DNA from: Pseudomonadota bacterium
GTDB lineage: Bacteria; Pseudomonadota; Gammaproteobacteria; Steroidobacterales; Steroidobacteraceae
Length of the DNA stretch: 38,339 nt
Direction: 5' to 3'
Assembly: GCA_021787615.1 (NCBI GenBank)
Contig: JAJYLP010000030.1
Span: 1-38,339, forward strand
Shown piece by piece: positions 25,537 to 34,508 of the stretch (the stretch's first letter is position 1; each line of letters begins with the position of its first letter). The position numbers and the translations under genes are program-made. Under the pieces are notes generated by a model. It was not told where the DNA came from, did not search any database, and saw only the letters and a program-made list of their open reading frames with translations.

Positions 25537-26820
25537 TCAATCGCCCGCCGGGGCCGCAGCGCTTGCCAGACGGATGGCGCGCATACTCGGCCGCGTCAAG
25601 GAGAACAGCGCAATCACACTCAGCGACAACCCCGCACCCATCAGCAATTCCGTCAGCGACATCACTTTGAGCAGGTCGCCGGCCAGCGCGGCCGCAAGCG
25701 GCGCCATCCCGAGAAAGGTGAACATCACGACGCTCATGATCCGCCCCATGAGCGCCTGGGGCACGCGCCGCTGCAGCCAGGTCATCATGGAGATTTGGAT
25801 GGTACCGCCCAGCAATCCAGTGAGCACCATGATGCCCGCGCCCACCGTCAGCGAATGCACCTCGCCCATCGCAGCGACTGCCAGGCCAACGCACGTATCC
25901 GCGCAGAGCAGCAACATCCCCAGCGATCCTCGGGTGAGACGCGTCACGGCTCCGGAGGCGACGCTGCCGATCAGCATGCCGCCGGCATTGGCCGTCATCA
26001 GAATACCGAATGCGGCGGCGCCCTGGGCCAGGCGGGTCCTGGCGAGCACCGGCAGAGCGACCTGCAACGGACCGCCGACCAGCACGGAGCCGGCGGCGAG
26101 ATAGCCGACCAGGGCCCGCATTTGCCGGTCGCGCCACAGCGCGCGGATGCCCTCGATCAGATTGGCGAAGATGCTTCCGGCCGGCGCCGGCGGGTGCCGG
26201 TCGCTGCTCACCCGGATCATCGACAGGGAGGCCACCGAGCACAGGAAGCTGAATGCGTCGATGGCAAACGCGATGCCCGTGCCCCGCGCGCCATGCGCCG
26301 TTGCCGCGCCCGAGCCGGCGCGGATGACGAGCCCGGCCACAGCCGGTCCGATCAGCAGGCTCAGTTGCCGCATGCCCATGAACAGCGAATTGGCCGCATG
26401 CAGCTGCTCCGGCTCCACCAGCTGCGGCGCGAGAGAGCTGCCGGCCGGGTAGGCGAAGGCCGTGGCGAGACCGATGCCCGCCGCGAGCGCGTACAGCATC
26501 CACATGCGAATGGCGCCCACGAGGACCAACCCCGCCAGCAAGCCGATCAGTACCGCGTTGACCGCCCGCGCGTTGAGCAGCACGCGCCGGGCAGACATGC
26601 GGTCCACCACGGCACCGCCGACCAGCATGAAGACCGCGCGCGGCAGAGCCATCACCGCCAGCACGAGTCCCAACTGCGCCGGATCGCCCGTGATCTGCAA
26701 TACCAGCCACGGCAGCGCCACCAGGGTGAACTGGTCCCCGATGGCTGAGATCGTGCTGCCCGTGAACAACAGCCGGAACGAGCGGTTCGCGAACGGCGAG
26801 GATCCGTGTCGTCTGTCCAT
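25537..26820 (-). CDS. MFS transporter, EntS/MFS_3-like
   Basis: A 427-residue inner-membrane protein with about 12 helices. It starts at ATG 26820 (MDRRHGSSPFANRSFRLLF) because GGAG lies 6 nt before it; the frame is open upstream but without a site. MFS features include the N-terminal FRLLFTGSTISAIGDQFTLVALPWLV, the A-type loop VVDRMSARRVLL and the second-half TRLTRGSLGM. The pattern is that of the EntS/macrolide-exporter (MFS_3) group, generally efflux of siderophores or drugs. The cargo is unknown. It is on the same strand as, but 361 nt beyond, the acetoacetyl-CoA synthetase gene, so probably a separate transcript. Confidence 0.88.
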   Translation of the reverse strand: MDRRHGSSPFANRSFRLLFTGSTISAIGDQFTLVALPWLVLQITGDPAQLGLVLAVMALPRAVFMLVGGAVVDRMSARRVLLNARAVNAVLIGLLAGLVLVGAIRMWMLYALAAGIGLATAFAYPAGSSLAPQLVEPEQLHAANSLFMGMRQLSLLIGPAVAGLVIRAGSGAATAHGARGTGIAFAIDAFSFLCSVASLSMIRVSSDRHPPAPAGSIFANLIEGIRALWRDRQMRALVGYLAAGSVLVGGPLQVALPVLARTRLAQGAAAFGILMTANAGGMLIGSVASGAVTRLTRGSLGMLLLCADTCVGLAVAAMGEVHSLTVGAGIMVLTGLLGGTIQISMMTWLQRRVPQALMGRIMSVVMFTFLGMAPLAAALAGDLLKVMSLTELLMGAGLSLSVIALFSLTRPSMRAIRLASAAAPAGD

Positions 26821-27181
26821 GGAAGTCTCCGGCGCGCGAGCGTCTCGGTGAACCGATGGTGTCCGACTCGAACGACTCAATGGCCCCGCCGTTGCGCTCG
26901 AACGGCGTACCGCGAGCAGCACCGTGGAGTGCGTCGTGCAGGGCGTGTTGAGATCGTGGTGAGCGGCCGCAGCGCCCGCCGAGGCTCAGCGCTGCGCGAT
27001 CCGAGCTTGCACGGTAACCCGCCTGCGGGGCGAGAACAACTCGAGCTCGGCGGGCGGGGCGGCACCATCGCGCCTCCCGCCCGAGCGAAGCGCTGGGCAG
27101 CGCCGCGCGCCCCGGGCTTCACGGTTTCTCCGGCCACCATGCTCGAGCCGGGCTTGCCGCCGGCTCAGCAAAGCGGACGGA
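26821..27181. other. Intergenic region between AacS and MFS genes
   Basis: About 360 bases. A 7-bp inverted repeat, GAGCCGG ... CCGGCTC (27145-27166), lies 16 nt past the acetoacetyl-CoA synthetase stop on the minus strand and could form a hairpin ending the operon, though no T-run follows. Otherwise nothing is recognised; the MFS promoter is expected here. Confidence 0.4.
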
Positions 27182-29194
27182 CTATGCCGGCCGGCTGCTC
27201 GGACCTGGCGACGGCCCCTCACCGCGTACCGCCGCCGTGGCCTGGCGGCGGCGGGCGAACTCGCCGAACCAGGCGAGGCTCTCGGGATTGGCGAGCGTAT
27301 CGGGCTGGGCGACCCGCTCGAGCGTCTGCCCCGACAACAGCCTCTTGATGGGCAGCTCCAGCTTCTTGCCCGAGAGGGTGCGAGGAATCGCCGGGACCGC
27401 GAGAATCTCGTCCGGCACGTGGCGGGCCGAGAGCCCCTCCCGGATGCGGCGGCGGATTCGCTCCTGAAGGTCGGGTGTCAGCGTTTCCGGCGCGCGCAGC
27501 ACGACGAAGAGCGGCATGTAGGACGGCCTCCCCAGGTACTCGAGATCGACCACCAGGCTGTCCAGCACTTCGGGGAGTTCCTCCACGGCCCGGTAGAGCT
27601 CGCTGGTGCCCATGCGGATGCCATGGCGGTTGATGGTTGCATCCGAGCGGCCGTGGATGACGGCGCCGCCGCGCGGCGTGATGCGTATCCAGTCACCGTG
27701 CCGCCAGACCCCTGGAAACATGTCGAAGTAACTGTCGATATAGCGGCGGTTGCCCTCGTCGTTCCAGAAGCAGGCCGGCATCGATGGCATGGGCTTGGTG
27801 CAGACGAGTTCCCCAACCTGGTCGATGCGCGCATGCCCCCCCTCGTCATACGCCTCGACCGCCGCGCCGAGACAGCGGCACTGCATCTCCCCGGGATGGA
27901 CGGGCAAGGTCGGCACGCCGCCGACGAAGGCGCTGACAATGTCGGTGCCACCGGAGATCGCGTTGATCCAGATGTCGCGGCGCACGTGCTCGTAGATCCA
28001 GCGGTAGCCCTGCGCAGCGAGCGGCGAGCCGGTGGAGCCGACGGCGCGCAGCGCGCCGAGGTCCGCCGCACGCGCCGGCTCCACGCCGGCCTTCTCGGCC
28101 GCCTGGTAAAAGGCGGCACCGGCCCCAAAGACACTGACCCGCTCGCCGCCGATGAAGCGCCACAGCGCGGCCGGATCAGGATAGGCCGGACTGCCGTCGT
28201 ACAGGCAGATCGTGCTGCCCGCCAACAGCCCCGCCGCCTGCACGTTCCACATCATCCAGCCGGTGCTGGAGTACCAGTGAAAGCGGTCCTCGGGACCAAG
28301 ATCGAGGTGGATCGCCGCGAGCTTGGCATGCTCGAGCACGACGCCGCCCTGGGAATGAACGATGGGCTTGGGCAGGCCGGTGGTGCCCGAGGAATACACG
28401 ATCCACAGCGGATGGTCGAAGGGCACGCGCCGGATCTGCAAGGGATGCACGCCGGCGGTCGCCTCCGCCCAGCCCACGGCGTTGCCGAAGCACGTGGCAT
28501 CGAGACCGGGATCGAGGTGCGGCAGGAGCACCAGGTGGCGCACGCTCGGCAGCTCGGCAAGCATCTCGCGCAGCAGCTCGAGCCGCGCTTGGGGCTTGCC
28601 GCCGTAGCGGCAGCCGTCCACGGCGATCATCGCCTTGGGCGAGATCTGCCGGAAGCGATCGAGCACCGCGCGCTTGCCCATGTCCGGCGCGCACACCGAC
28701 CAGATGGCACCGATGCTCGCCGTCGCCAGAAAGGCGACGACGGTCTCCGGGATGTTGGGCATGTAGGCGACGACGCGGTCGCCGCGCCCGATGCCCATGC
28801 CGCACAGCGTCGCGGCCAGCGCAGCGACCTGGCGGCGCAGCTCGCCCCAGGACACCTCCCGGCGCCGGCCGGTCTCATCCCCGGCAATCAACGCCGGCCG
28901 AGACTGCGTGACGTGGCGGAACACCTGCTCCACGTAGTTCAGCTCGACCCCAGGGAACCACTGCGCGCCGGGCATCTTCGCGTCCGCGAGCACGGCGCCG
29001 CGCGGGGTAGAGGGGATGCCGAGCCAGTCCCAGAGCGCGTTCCAAAAACCCCCGAGGTCCGTCACGGACCATCGCCACAGCGCCTCGTAGTCCGCGAAGC
29101 GCAGGTCGCGCCGCTCGGCGAGCCAGCGCAGCAAGGCGCTGACGCGCGCCGCCTCGACCACGGCGGCGGAAGGTTGCCACGCGGGGTCGCTCAT
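27182..29194 (-). CDS. aacS: Acetoacetyl-CoA synthetase (acetoacetate-CoA ligase)
   Basis: A 670-residue ANL-superfamily ligase making acetoacetyl-CoA from acetoacetate, ATP and CoA. The N-terminal part (FWNALWDWLGIPS, MPGAQWFPGVELNYVEQVF) is typical of AacS rather than acetyl-CoA synthetase. The P-loop is WIVYSSGTTGLPKPIVHSQGG. Further core motifs are HWYSSTGWMMWN, GGTDIVSAFVGG and RSDATINRHGIRMGTSELYRAVE. The C-terminal catalytic Lys is in LSGKKLELPIKRLL. The ATG at 29194 overlaps the stop of the upstream hydrolase gene as ATGA. It is the last gene of the operon receptor, 3-hydroxybutyrate dehydrogenase, hydrolase, aacS, and gives the final activation step of ketone-body use. Confidence 0.95.
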   Translation of the reverse strand: MSDPAWQPSAAVVEAARVSALLRWLAERRDLRFADYEALWRWSVTDLGGFWNALWDWLGIPSTPRGAVLADAKMPGAQWFPGVELNYVEQVFRHVTQSRPALIAGDETGRRREVSWGELRRQVAALAATLCGMGIGRGDRVVAYMPNIPETVVAFLATASIGAIWSVCAPDMGKRAVLDRFRQISPKAMIAVDGCRYGGKPQARLELLREMLAELPSVRHLVLLPHLDPGLDATCFGNAVGWAEATAGVHPLQIRRVPFDHPLWIVYSSGTTGLPKPIVHSQGGVVLEHAKLAAIHLDLGPEDRFHWYSSTGWMMWNVQAAGLLAGSTICLYDGSPAYPDPAALWRFIGGERVSVFGAGAAFYQAAEKAGVEPARAADLGALRAVGSTGSPLAAQGYRWIYEHVRRDIWINAISGGTDIVSAFVGGVPTLPVHPGEMQCRCLGAAVEAYDEGGHARIDQVGELVCTKPMPSMPACFWNDEGNRRYIDSYFDMFPGVWRHGDWIRITPRGGAVIHGRSDATINRHGIRMGTSELYRAVEELPEVLDSLVVDLEYLGRPSYMPLFVVLRAPETLTPDLQERIRRRIREGLSARHVPDEILAVPAIPRTLSGKKLELPIKRLLSGQTLERVAQPDTLANPESLAWFGEFARRRQATAAVRGEGPSPGPSSRPA

Positions 29195-30075
29195 CCGCTG
29201 TCCTGTCCGCAATCCGTGAAGACGAGACGCGCGAGGAACCGGTCGATCACCGGAACGACCTCCGGCTCCTCGAGCAGCGGCGCGTGACCGCGCCGCTCGA
29301 CGGTGAGGGATTCCAGACCGGGCTTCTCGCGCTGCATGCGCGCCAGGATGGCGCCGCTCAGAATGTCCGACAGCGCTCCGCGGATCACCAGCAGCGGCAC
29401 GGCCTTGATCTGCGCGAACACGGGCCACAGGCCCTCCGGCACCGCCTGCGCCGCGCGGATCGCCTCGCCGATCATTGGATCGGAATCGAACACCGGCGTC
29501 CCCGAGACCTGCTCGCGGTAACTGCGGCGGGTTACCGCGGACCACTCCTCGGCGGACAAGTCAGGCCAGGCTGCGCCGTTGACCTCGCGGAACTGCGCGA
29601 CCGCCTCGCCCCAGCTGCGCACCGGCGGGAGCTTGCCGGTGTAGCCGCGGATCCGCTCGATGCCGCGGGGGTCGGCCTCGGGGCCGATGTCGTTCAGCAC
29701 CACGCCGGCCACCGCGCTCGGCTCGGTTGCCGCGAGCAGCATCGCCAGCAGTCCGCCGAGCGAGGTGCCGATCACGGCCACCCGCGACAACCCGTGAACC
29801 GCCATCAGCCGCCGGATGTCCTGCAGGTAAGTCCCGGGATGATAGTTGCGCCACTGCGGATCGCGCTGCGAGAGGCCGCGTCCCCTGAGGTCCGGGCAGA
29901 TCACGCGGTAGCGGGCCGCCAGGTGCGGGGCGAGGACCTCGAAGTCGCGGCTGTTGCGGGTCAAGCCCGGCAGGCACAGCACCGCGGGGGCCACGCGACC
30001 GGCCTCCTCGTACACGCGGCTGTAGAGTGTCAAGCCGTCGGCTGAGACCCAGCGCTGCTCGCGAAAGGCGGCCAT
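29191..30075 (-). CDS. Alpha/beta hydrolase (candidate 3-hydroxybutyrate ester/oligomer hydrolase)
   Basis: A 294-residue alpha/beta-hydrolase without a signal peptide, so cytoplasmic. Visible features are the oxyanion region VLCLPGLTRNSRDF, CPDLRGRGLS, nucleophile elbow VIGTSLGG (Ser105), an acid after LLVIRGALSD and the triad His in VERRGHAPLLEEPEV. Family members cleave esters, lactones or C-C bonds, so sequence alone does not give the substrate. The gene lies 8 nt after the 3-hydroxybutyrate dehydrogenase stop and overlaps aacS by 4 nt, and the operon is headed by a TonB receptor. Release of 3-hydroxybutyrate from an imported ester or short oligomer is therefore a reasonable, untested inference. 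It does not look like a classical poly(3HB) depolymerase, which is larger and has a lipase-box Gly-Leu-Ser-X-Gly. Confidence 0.9.
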   Translation of the reverse strand: MAAFREQRWVSADGLTLYSRVYEEAGRVAPAVLCLPGLTRNSRDFEVLAPHLAARYRVICPDLRGRGLSQRDPQWRNYHPGTYLQDIRRLMAVHGLSRVAVIGTSLGGLLAMLLAATEPSAVAGVVLNDIGPEADPRGIERIRGYTGKLPPVRSWGEAVAQFREVNGAAWPDLSAEEWSAVTRRSYREQVSGTPVFDSDPMIGEAIRAAQAVPEGLWPVFAQIKAVPLLVIRGALSDILSGAILARMQREKPGLESLTVERRGHAPLLEEPEVVPVIDRFLARLVFTDCGQDSG

Positions 30076-30083
30076 GATGCGAT

Positions 30084-30863
30084 CTACTGCATGTGCCAGC
30101 CGTGGCTGACCACCAGCGACTGGCCGGTGAGGGCGTTCGACTCGAACGCGGCGAGGAACACCGCCGCTTCGGCCACATCTTCCAGCGTCGTGAACTGCCC
30201 ATCAACCGTTTCCTTCAGCATGACCTCGCGGACGACGTCCTCCTCCGACAGCCCGAGCGCCCTGGCCTGCTCCGGGATCTGCCTGTCCACGAGCGGCGTG
30301 CGCACGAACCCGGGGCAGATGACATTGGCACGCACGCCGCGCAAAGCGCCTTCCTTGGCAACCAGGCGGGCCAGCCCCAGCAGACCGTGCTTGCCCACCA
30401 CGTAGGGCGCCTTGAGGACCGAGGCCTCCTTGGAATGCACCGAGCCGACGTAGAGGATGCTGCCGCCGCCCTGGCGGTACATCTGCCGCAGCGCCGCCCG
30501 CGTGGTGAGGAACGCGCCGTCGAGGTGCACCGCGAGCACCCGCCGCCAGTCCGCGAAGGACAGTTCCTCCAGCGGGGAGACGACCTGAATGCCAGCGTTG
30601 CTGACCAGGATGTCGAGCCGGCCGAGGGCACGGATCACCTCGGCGGTGACAGCCTCGACCTGCGGCTCGCTCGTCACGTCCATGACCAGCGGAAGCGCAC
30701 GTCCGCCCTCGGCGGCAATCTGCGCCGCCGCCCGCTCGGTGCGCGGCAGGTCCAGGTCGGTGACCGCGACGCTTGCCCCCTCCCGCGCGAACGCGCGCGC
30801 GATGGCGAAGCCGATGCCGCTCGCCGCGCCGGTGATCAGCGCCACCTTGTCCTTCAGCCGCAT
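30084..30863 (-). CDS. D-3-hydroxybutyrate dehydrogenase (SDR family)
   Basis: A 259-residue classical short-chain dehydrogenase converting 3-hydroxybutyrate to acetoacetate with NAD. It shows the nucleotide motif TGAASGIG (11-18), NAG at 89-91, and the catalytic Ser141, Tyr154, Lys158 (GSVHSKEASVLKAPYVVGKHG). The C-terminal block SHGWHMQ and the segments CPGFVRTPLVDRQIPEQA and MLKETVDGQFTT are diagnostic of bacterial 3-hydroxybutyrate dehydrogenase among SDRs. I chose ATG 30863; the frame is open upstream into the receptor gene but without family similarity. It follows the receptor stop by 13 nt and precedes the hydrolase by 8 nt, so co-transcription is near certain. Confidence 0.95.
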   Translation of the reverse strand: MRLKDKVALITGAASGIGFAIARAFAREGASVAVTDLDLPRTERAAAQIAAEGGRALPLVMDVTSEPQVEAVTAEVIRALGRLDILVSNAGIQVVSPLEELSFADWRRVLAVHLDGAFLTTRAALRQMYRQGGGSILYVGSVHSKEASVLKAPYVVGKHGLLGLARLVAKEGALRGVRANVICPGFVRTPLVDRQIPEQARALGLSEEDVVREVMLKETVDGQFTTLEDVAEAAVFLAAFESNALTGQSLVVSHGWHMQ

Positions 30864-30876
30864 GCTCACGCCCGCC

Positions 30877-33261
30877 TCACTCCGTCCGGTACGTGACGGT
30901 GGCCGAGTACGTGCGGGGCGCTCCATAGAAGCCGATCTGGCTCACCCCGCCGATGAAGGCATTGGCGGGACTGAGCGGCGGCGGCCCGAAGTCATAGCCC
31001 GCGACGCGGTAGAACTTGTTGCTCAGGTTCTCCCCGTCGAGGGAGAAGCGCCAGCGGCCGTTGTCAGCGGTGAACGCCAGGTGGGCATTGAGCAGGCCGT
31101 AGGCCGGCTGGTCGGTCACGCTGGGCCCGGTGTTGGCGACCTTCGCGAAGCTGCGCCAGTCATAGCCGCCGCGCGCCACCAGCGCGCCGGCGTGCAGGTG
31201 CCAGGTATAGCTCGCCATCGCCGAGACGGTCCATCGCGGCGCATTCAGCGGCTGGTTCTCGCCGGCGATGTTGAGCGCACCCGTCCCGCCGGAGCAGCCG
31301 GGCGCGGCGGTGAATACGTTGCAGGGGACGAGGTAGTCCTGGAAGTACGAGTCCAGGTAGCCAACGTTCAGGCCCAGGGAGAGCGCGCCGCTCGCCCGCC
31401 AGGCGGATTCGAGTTCCGCGCCCTGGTTGACCTGTTTGCCGGCATTGAGGACCGCCGTGAGGTTTTGCGGCGTGCCCTGGTACTGTACGAACTGCTGCAC
31501 CGTGAGCTGCGCGTTCGTCAACGGGTCGTAGAAGGCGGTCACGTTGAGCAGCAGCGTATCGTCGAACCAGGTCGACTTCAGGCCCGCCTCGTAGTTGTTA
31601 GCCACTTCGGAGGCATAGCCGTTCTTGGTGCCGGGGAACACCGCCGCGTTTCCGCGCATGTCGAAGCCGCCGCTGAGGAAGCCGCGGCTGTACATGATGT
31701 AGCCCATCACACGCGGCGTGAAGTGGTAGTCGAACCCGAACCGTGGCGTGAGATTGACGAACGGACGGCGGCGCGTGTAATTGGTGACGACGCCCGGGTC
31801 GGGGAAGAAGCCGGCCGGCACCGCCGAGGGATTGAAGAACGTCCGGCCCGGCAGGAGCTGATCGGGCGCGAGGCTCCCGTAGCTTGCCTGATAGACGTGC
31901 GCCAGCTTGCGGTCCTCGTTCCAGCGCAGCCCCACGTCCAGGTCGAGCTTGTCGGTGAGCTTCCAGGAGGTATCCCCGTAGATCGCGTAGCTCTTGGTGC
32001 GCACGCACCCTTCGACCAGCTGGGTGACATACAGGTCGTATGCGGGAATGCCGAGCAGGGTGAGCGTGCCGATCGAGGCGTTATAGGCGCCGCAGGCCGT
32101 GCTGTTCATGAAGAAGAGCCCCCCCACGCCCTTGACCCGGTTGCCGGTGTAGGTGAGCTGGCCCTCGCCGGAGGTCTGCTGGTCATGGTACTCGGCTGGG
32201 ACCTCGAAGAGGTTCTGGGTGGTCTCGGAGAAATTGATGAACTGCCGGCCACGGCCGCGGTAGTAGGCCCCGACCAGCTTCAGTCCGAGATCGTCGCTGA
32301 GCTTCTGCGTGTAAGTGCCCGAGAAACCGTTGCGGTGGAAGTAGTCCTTGCTCACCGGCATGCCGTCGTAGACGTCGAACGGGTTGGACAGCTGCGGAAC
32401 GAGGTAACTGTTCAGCCGGTGACCGCCCGAGGCGTTCGAGTTGTCCAGGATGTCGTCCGCGACGAGCCTGAGCTCGGAGCTCGCACCCCAGAGGAAGGTC
32501 AGCGCCGCGCGGCCGGCGAAGATCTTCTTGTTCGAGACGTCCTCGCCGACGAAGTTGTAGGGGCTCGGCGGCACGCCGGGCTGCGCTACGACGTGCCCGT
32601 AGCCGCCGTGCCGGAATTCGCCGAGATCCACGCCGAAGTACACGTGGTGGTCCACCACCGGTGTTGCGAAGCTGAGCTTGTAGTCGTTCTCGCCGTAGTT
32701 GCCGCCGGTCACCGACACCGACAGCCGCCGCGGGCCGACGACACCGCGTGTGACGTACTTGATGGCGCCGGCGATGGTGTTCTTGCCGTAGAGGGTGCCC
32801 TGCGGGCCGCTCAGCACCTCAATGCGCTTGACGTCGAGCACGTCGAGGAGCCCGGCCTGCGGCCGGGCCATGTACACATCATCGATGTACACCCCGACCG
32901 CCGGATCGAAGCCCCACAGCGGGTCGGACTGGCCCATGCCGCGGATGTACACGTTGATCGTGCTGCTGGTGGCCCGGTCCTGGGAAATCTTCATGTTGGG
33001 CACGAAGCTGTTGAGGTCGGCGAGCGTGGTGACGTGCCAGTCGGTGAGCTTGCTGGCCGTGATGGCGGTGTCGGTGAGCGGCACATTTTGCAGGTTTTCC
33101 GCGCGCAGTCGCGCGGTGACCACGATCTCCTTCAGCTGCGGCACCGCGGGATCGGCCTGCGCGGCGCGCGCCTTGGCGGGCGGCCGGGCAGGCGCCTGCG
33201 CGTGCGCGACTGCCGCGGCGAGACACGAAACGACAACTGCATGGACCAACCGGTTACGCAT
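30877..33261 (-). CDS. TonB-dependent receptor heading the 3-hydroxybutyrate operon
   Basis: A 794-residue outer-membrane receptor. The signal peptide (MRNRLVHAVVVSCLAAAVAHA) is followed by an Ala/Pro linker, a TonB-box-like LKEIVVTARLRAENLQ, plug motifs (INVYIRGMGQSDPLWGFDPA, GVYIDDVYMARPQ, SGPQGTLYGKNTIAGAIKYVT) and a barrel ending VTYRTE. It belongs to the CirA/BtuB-like group widespread in organisms that import oligomers or aromatics; there is no STN domain. ATG 33261 follows an AGGGGGG site. It is first in an operon with 3-hydroxybutyrate dehydrogenase, an alpha/beta hydrolase and acetoacetyl-CoA synthetase, so its ligand may be a 3-hydroxybutyrate ester or oligomer too large for porins. 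A TetR gene diverges from it across tandem palindromes. Confidence 0.93.
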   Translation of the reverse strand: MRNRLVHAVVVSCLAAAVAHAQAPARPPAKARAAQADPAVPQLKEIVVTARLRAENLQNVPLTDTAITASKLTDWHVTTLADLNSFVPNMKISQDRATSSTINVYIRGMGQSDPLWGFDPAVGVYIDDVYMARPQAGLLDVLDVKRIEVLSGPQGTLYGKNTIAGAIKYVTRGVVGPRRLSVSVTGGNYGENDYKLSFATPVVDHHVYFGVDLGEFRHGGYGHVVAQPGVPPSPYNFVGEDVSNKKIFAGRAALTFLWGASSELRLVADDILDNSNASGGHRLNSYLVPQLSNPFDVYDGMPVSKDYFHRNGFSGTYTQKLSDDLGLKLVGAYYRGRGRQFINFSETTQNLFEVPAEYHDQQTSGEGQLTYTGNRVKGVGGLFFMNSTACGAYNASIGTLTLLGIPAYDLYVTQLVEGCVRTKSYAIYGDTSWKLTDKLDLDVGLRWNEDRKLAHVYQASYGSLAPDQLLPGRTFFNPSAVPAGFFPDPGVVTNYTRRRPFVNLTPRFGFDYHFTPRVMGYIMYSRGFLSGGFDMRGNAAVFPGTKNGYASEVANNYEAGLKSTWFDDTLLLNVTAFYDPLTNAQLTVQQFVQYQGTPQNLTAVLNAGKQVNQGAELESAWRASGALSLGLNVGYLDSYFQDYLVPCNVFTAAPGCSGGTGALNIAGENQPLNAPRWTVSAMASYTWHLHAGALVARGGYDWRSFAKVANTGPSVTDQPAYGLLNAHLAFTADNGRWRFSLDGENLSNKFYRVAGYDFGPPPLSPANAFIGGVSQIGFYGAPRTYSATVTYRTE

Positions 33262-33324
33262 AGACCCCCCTGCTTTATGTCTGCTGCACGTCGCCGAGCC
33301 GGCAGCCACGCCCGTTCCGTTTAA

Positions 33325-33361
33325 TTCAACGAGCGTTGTAGATACTTCAACGAACGTTGAA
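33325..33361. promoter_or_regulatory. Tandem palindromic operators between the receptor operon and the divergent TetR gene
   Basis: Two copies of a 16-bp palindrome spaced 21 bp start to start (two helical turns): TTCAACGAGCGTTGTA at 33325-33340 and TTCAACGAACGTTGAA at 33346-33361. The second has perfect 7-bp arms (TTCAACG/CGTTGAA) around AA; the first has one arm mismatch. Each is followed by GATAc/t, extending the direct repeat to 21 bp. The size, spacing and position in a divergent promoter region are typical of TetR-family operators. It lies 64 nt before the receptor start and 190 nt before the TetR start. Binding by the TetR protein at 33551-34192 is inference. Confidence 0.75.
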
Positions 33362-33550
33362 GATATGTCCGTGCGGGGGAAAATGCAATACTGGAACGGC
33401 CGATTCCGTCCACCCCTCCCTCGGGCGGCGCCCCGATGTGCCGCAGCGGCCGCCCGGGGGCCGGTCGCTGCGGCGCGCCCCGGGGAGCCCGGGGCTATCT
33501 ATCCGCGGCGCGCAGCGTCTAGAATGATTGTTTGCATTCGGGAACACACG

Positions 33551-34192
33551 ATGGCCCGACCCAGGCGCACGACCAAAGAGAAGCTGCTGGATGCCGCCGA
33601 GAAGCTCTTCGCGCGCAAGGGGTATCACGGCACCTCTCTGCGCACGATCACACGGGCTGCCGGCGTCGACCTGGCGCTGGTGAATTATCACTTCGGCGGC
33701 AAGCAGCCGCTTTTCGAGGCGGTCCTCGAGCGGCGCGGCGCACTGCTCAACGAGGAGCGGCTGCGGCGGCTTGCCGAGGTGCGGCGTGCGGCGGCCCCGG
33801 CCCCGGCATCGACGGAGGCAGTGGTGGGTGCATTCTTCGACCCGATCCTCGATTTTCTCGAGCACGCGGATCGGGGCTGGCACAGCTACTTCTCGTTGCT
33901 CGCCGAGGTGAACAACTCCCCCGAGTGGGGCAAGCGCATGATGGGCAAGACATTCAATGCGACGGTGAAGCAGTTCATCGAGGCGCTGATGCAATCCCTG
34001 CCGCAGGCCGCTCCCCAGGACGTGTACTGGGGCTACAACTTCCTGACCGGCGCCTTGACGCTGTCGCTCGCCGAGACCGGCCGATTGGACGTGCTGTCTG
34101 CGGGACTGTGCCGTTCGGCGGACGTGGCGGCACTCAGGGCGCGGCTGGGACCATTCGTCGCGGCGGGCCTGCGGGGTCTCGCACGGCGCTGA
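33551..34192 (+). CDS. TetR/AcrR-family regulator of the 3-hydroxybutyrate operon
   Basis: A 213-residue TetR-family protein. The helix-turn-helix domain (about 8-55) reads TKEKLLDAAEKLFARKGYHGTSLRTITRAAGVDLALVNYHFGGKQ in overlapping parts. The C-terminal region (RGWHSYFSLLAEVNNSPEWGKRMMGKTFN, then WGYNFLTGALTLSLAETGR) resembles the C-terminal-domain group related to CerR/YbiH-like regulators. The ATG at 33551 has GGGA 8 nt before it. It is transcribed away from the receptor, dehydrogenase, hydrolase, aacS operon, with two tandem palindromes between. It likely represses the operon, and perhaps itself, until a pathway metabolite (3-hydroxybutyrate, acetoacetate or their CoA esters) binds; the ligand is not known. 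Confidence 0.93.
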   Translation: MARPRRTTKEKLLDAAEKLFARKGYHGTSLRTITRAAGVDLALVNYHFGGKQPLFEAVLERRGALLNEERLRRLAEVRRAAAPAPASTEAVVGAFFDPILDFLEHADRGWHSYFSLLAEVNNSPEWGKRMMGKTFNATVKQFIEALMQSLPQAAPQDVYWGYNFLTGALTLSLAETGRLDVLSAGLCRSADVAALRARLGPFVAAGLRGLARR

Positions 34193-34508
34193 TCCCGGCG
34201 CATGGCGCGCCCGGCGAGGCGATTCGGGCCGCAAGCGCGTGGACGGTCAAACGCCCCGGGGACCGGCGGCTTGTCCGGCAAATCAGGCCATTGAATCGCT
34301 TGCCACTCCCTCGCCTGCGGCTCATCACGGCTCTCCGGCGACTCACGGGCCAAGCCGAGCGGCCCTGGCGCGCGGTGCCAGCCTCGCCGCCGGGCGCACC
34401 GGATCATACAGATGAATCACGGGCGGCACCTGCCGGGTGCATGCTGCGGCGCAGGCTGAGCGCTGATTCCGGACGAGCACAGCCGGCCGCGCGATGGTCG
34501 GTCCGACG
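34193..34508. other. Short convergent intergenic region; nothing recognised
   Basis: About 315 bases between the stops of the convergent TetR and dienelactone hydrolase genes. GC-rich, with no T-tailed hairpin and no gene-like frame supported by motifs. Confidence 0.45.

Noticed and set aside
27145-27166. GC-rich inverted repeat after aacS as an intrinsic terminator
   Set aside because: No T-run follows the stem on the minus strand and repeats of this size are expected by chance at this GC content.
29191-30075. Calling the alpha/beta hydrolase a poly(3HB) depolymerase
   Set aside because: It has no signal peptide, no substrate-binding domain and a GTSLGG elbow; sequence supports only a generic cytoplasmic hydrolase, so the 3HB link rests on context.
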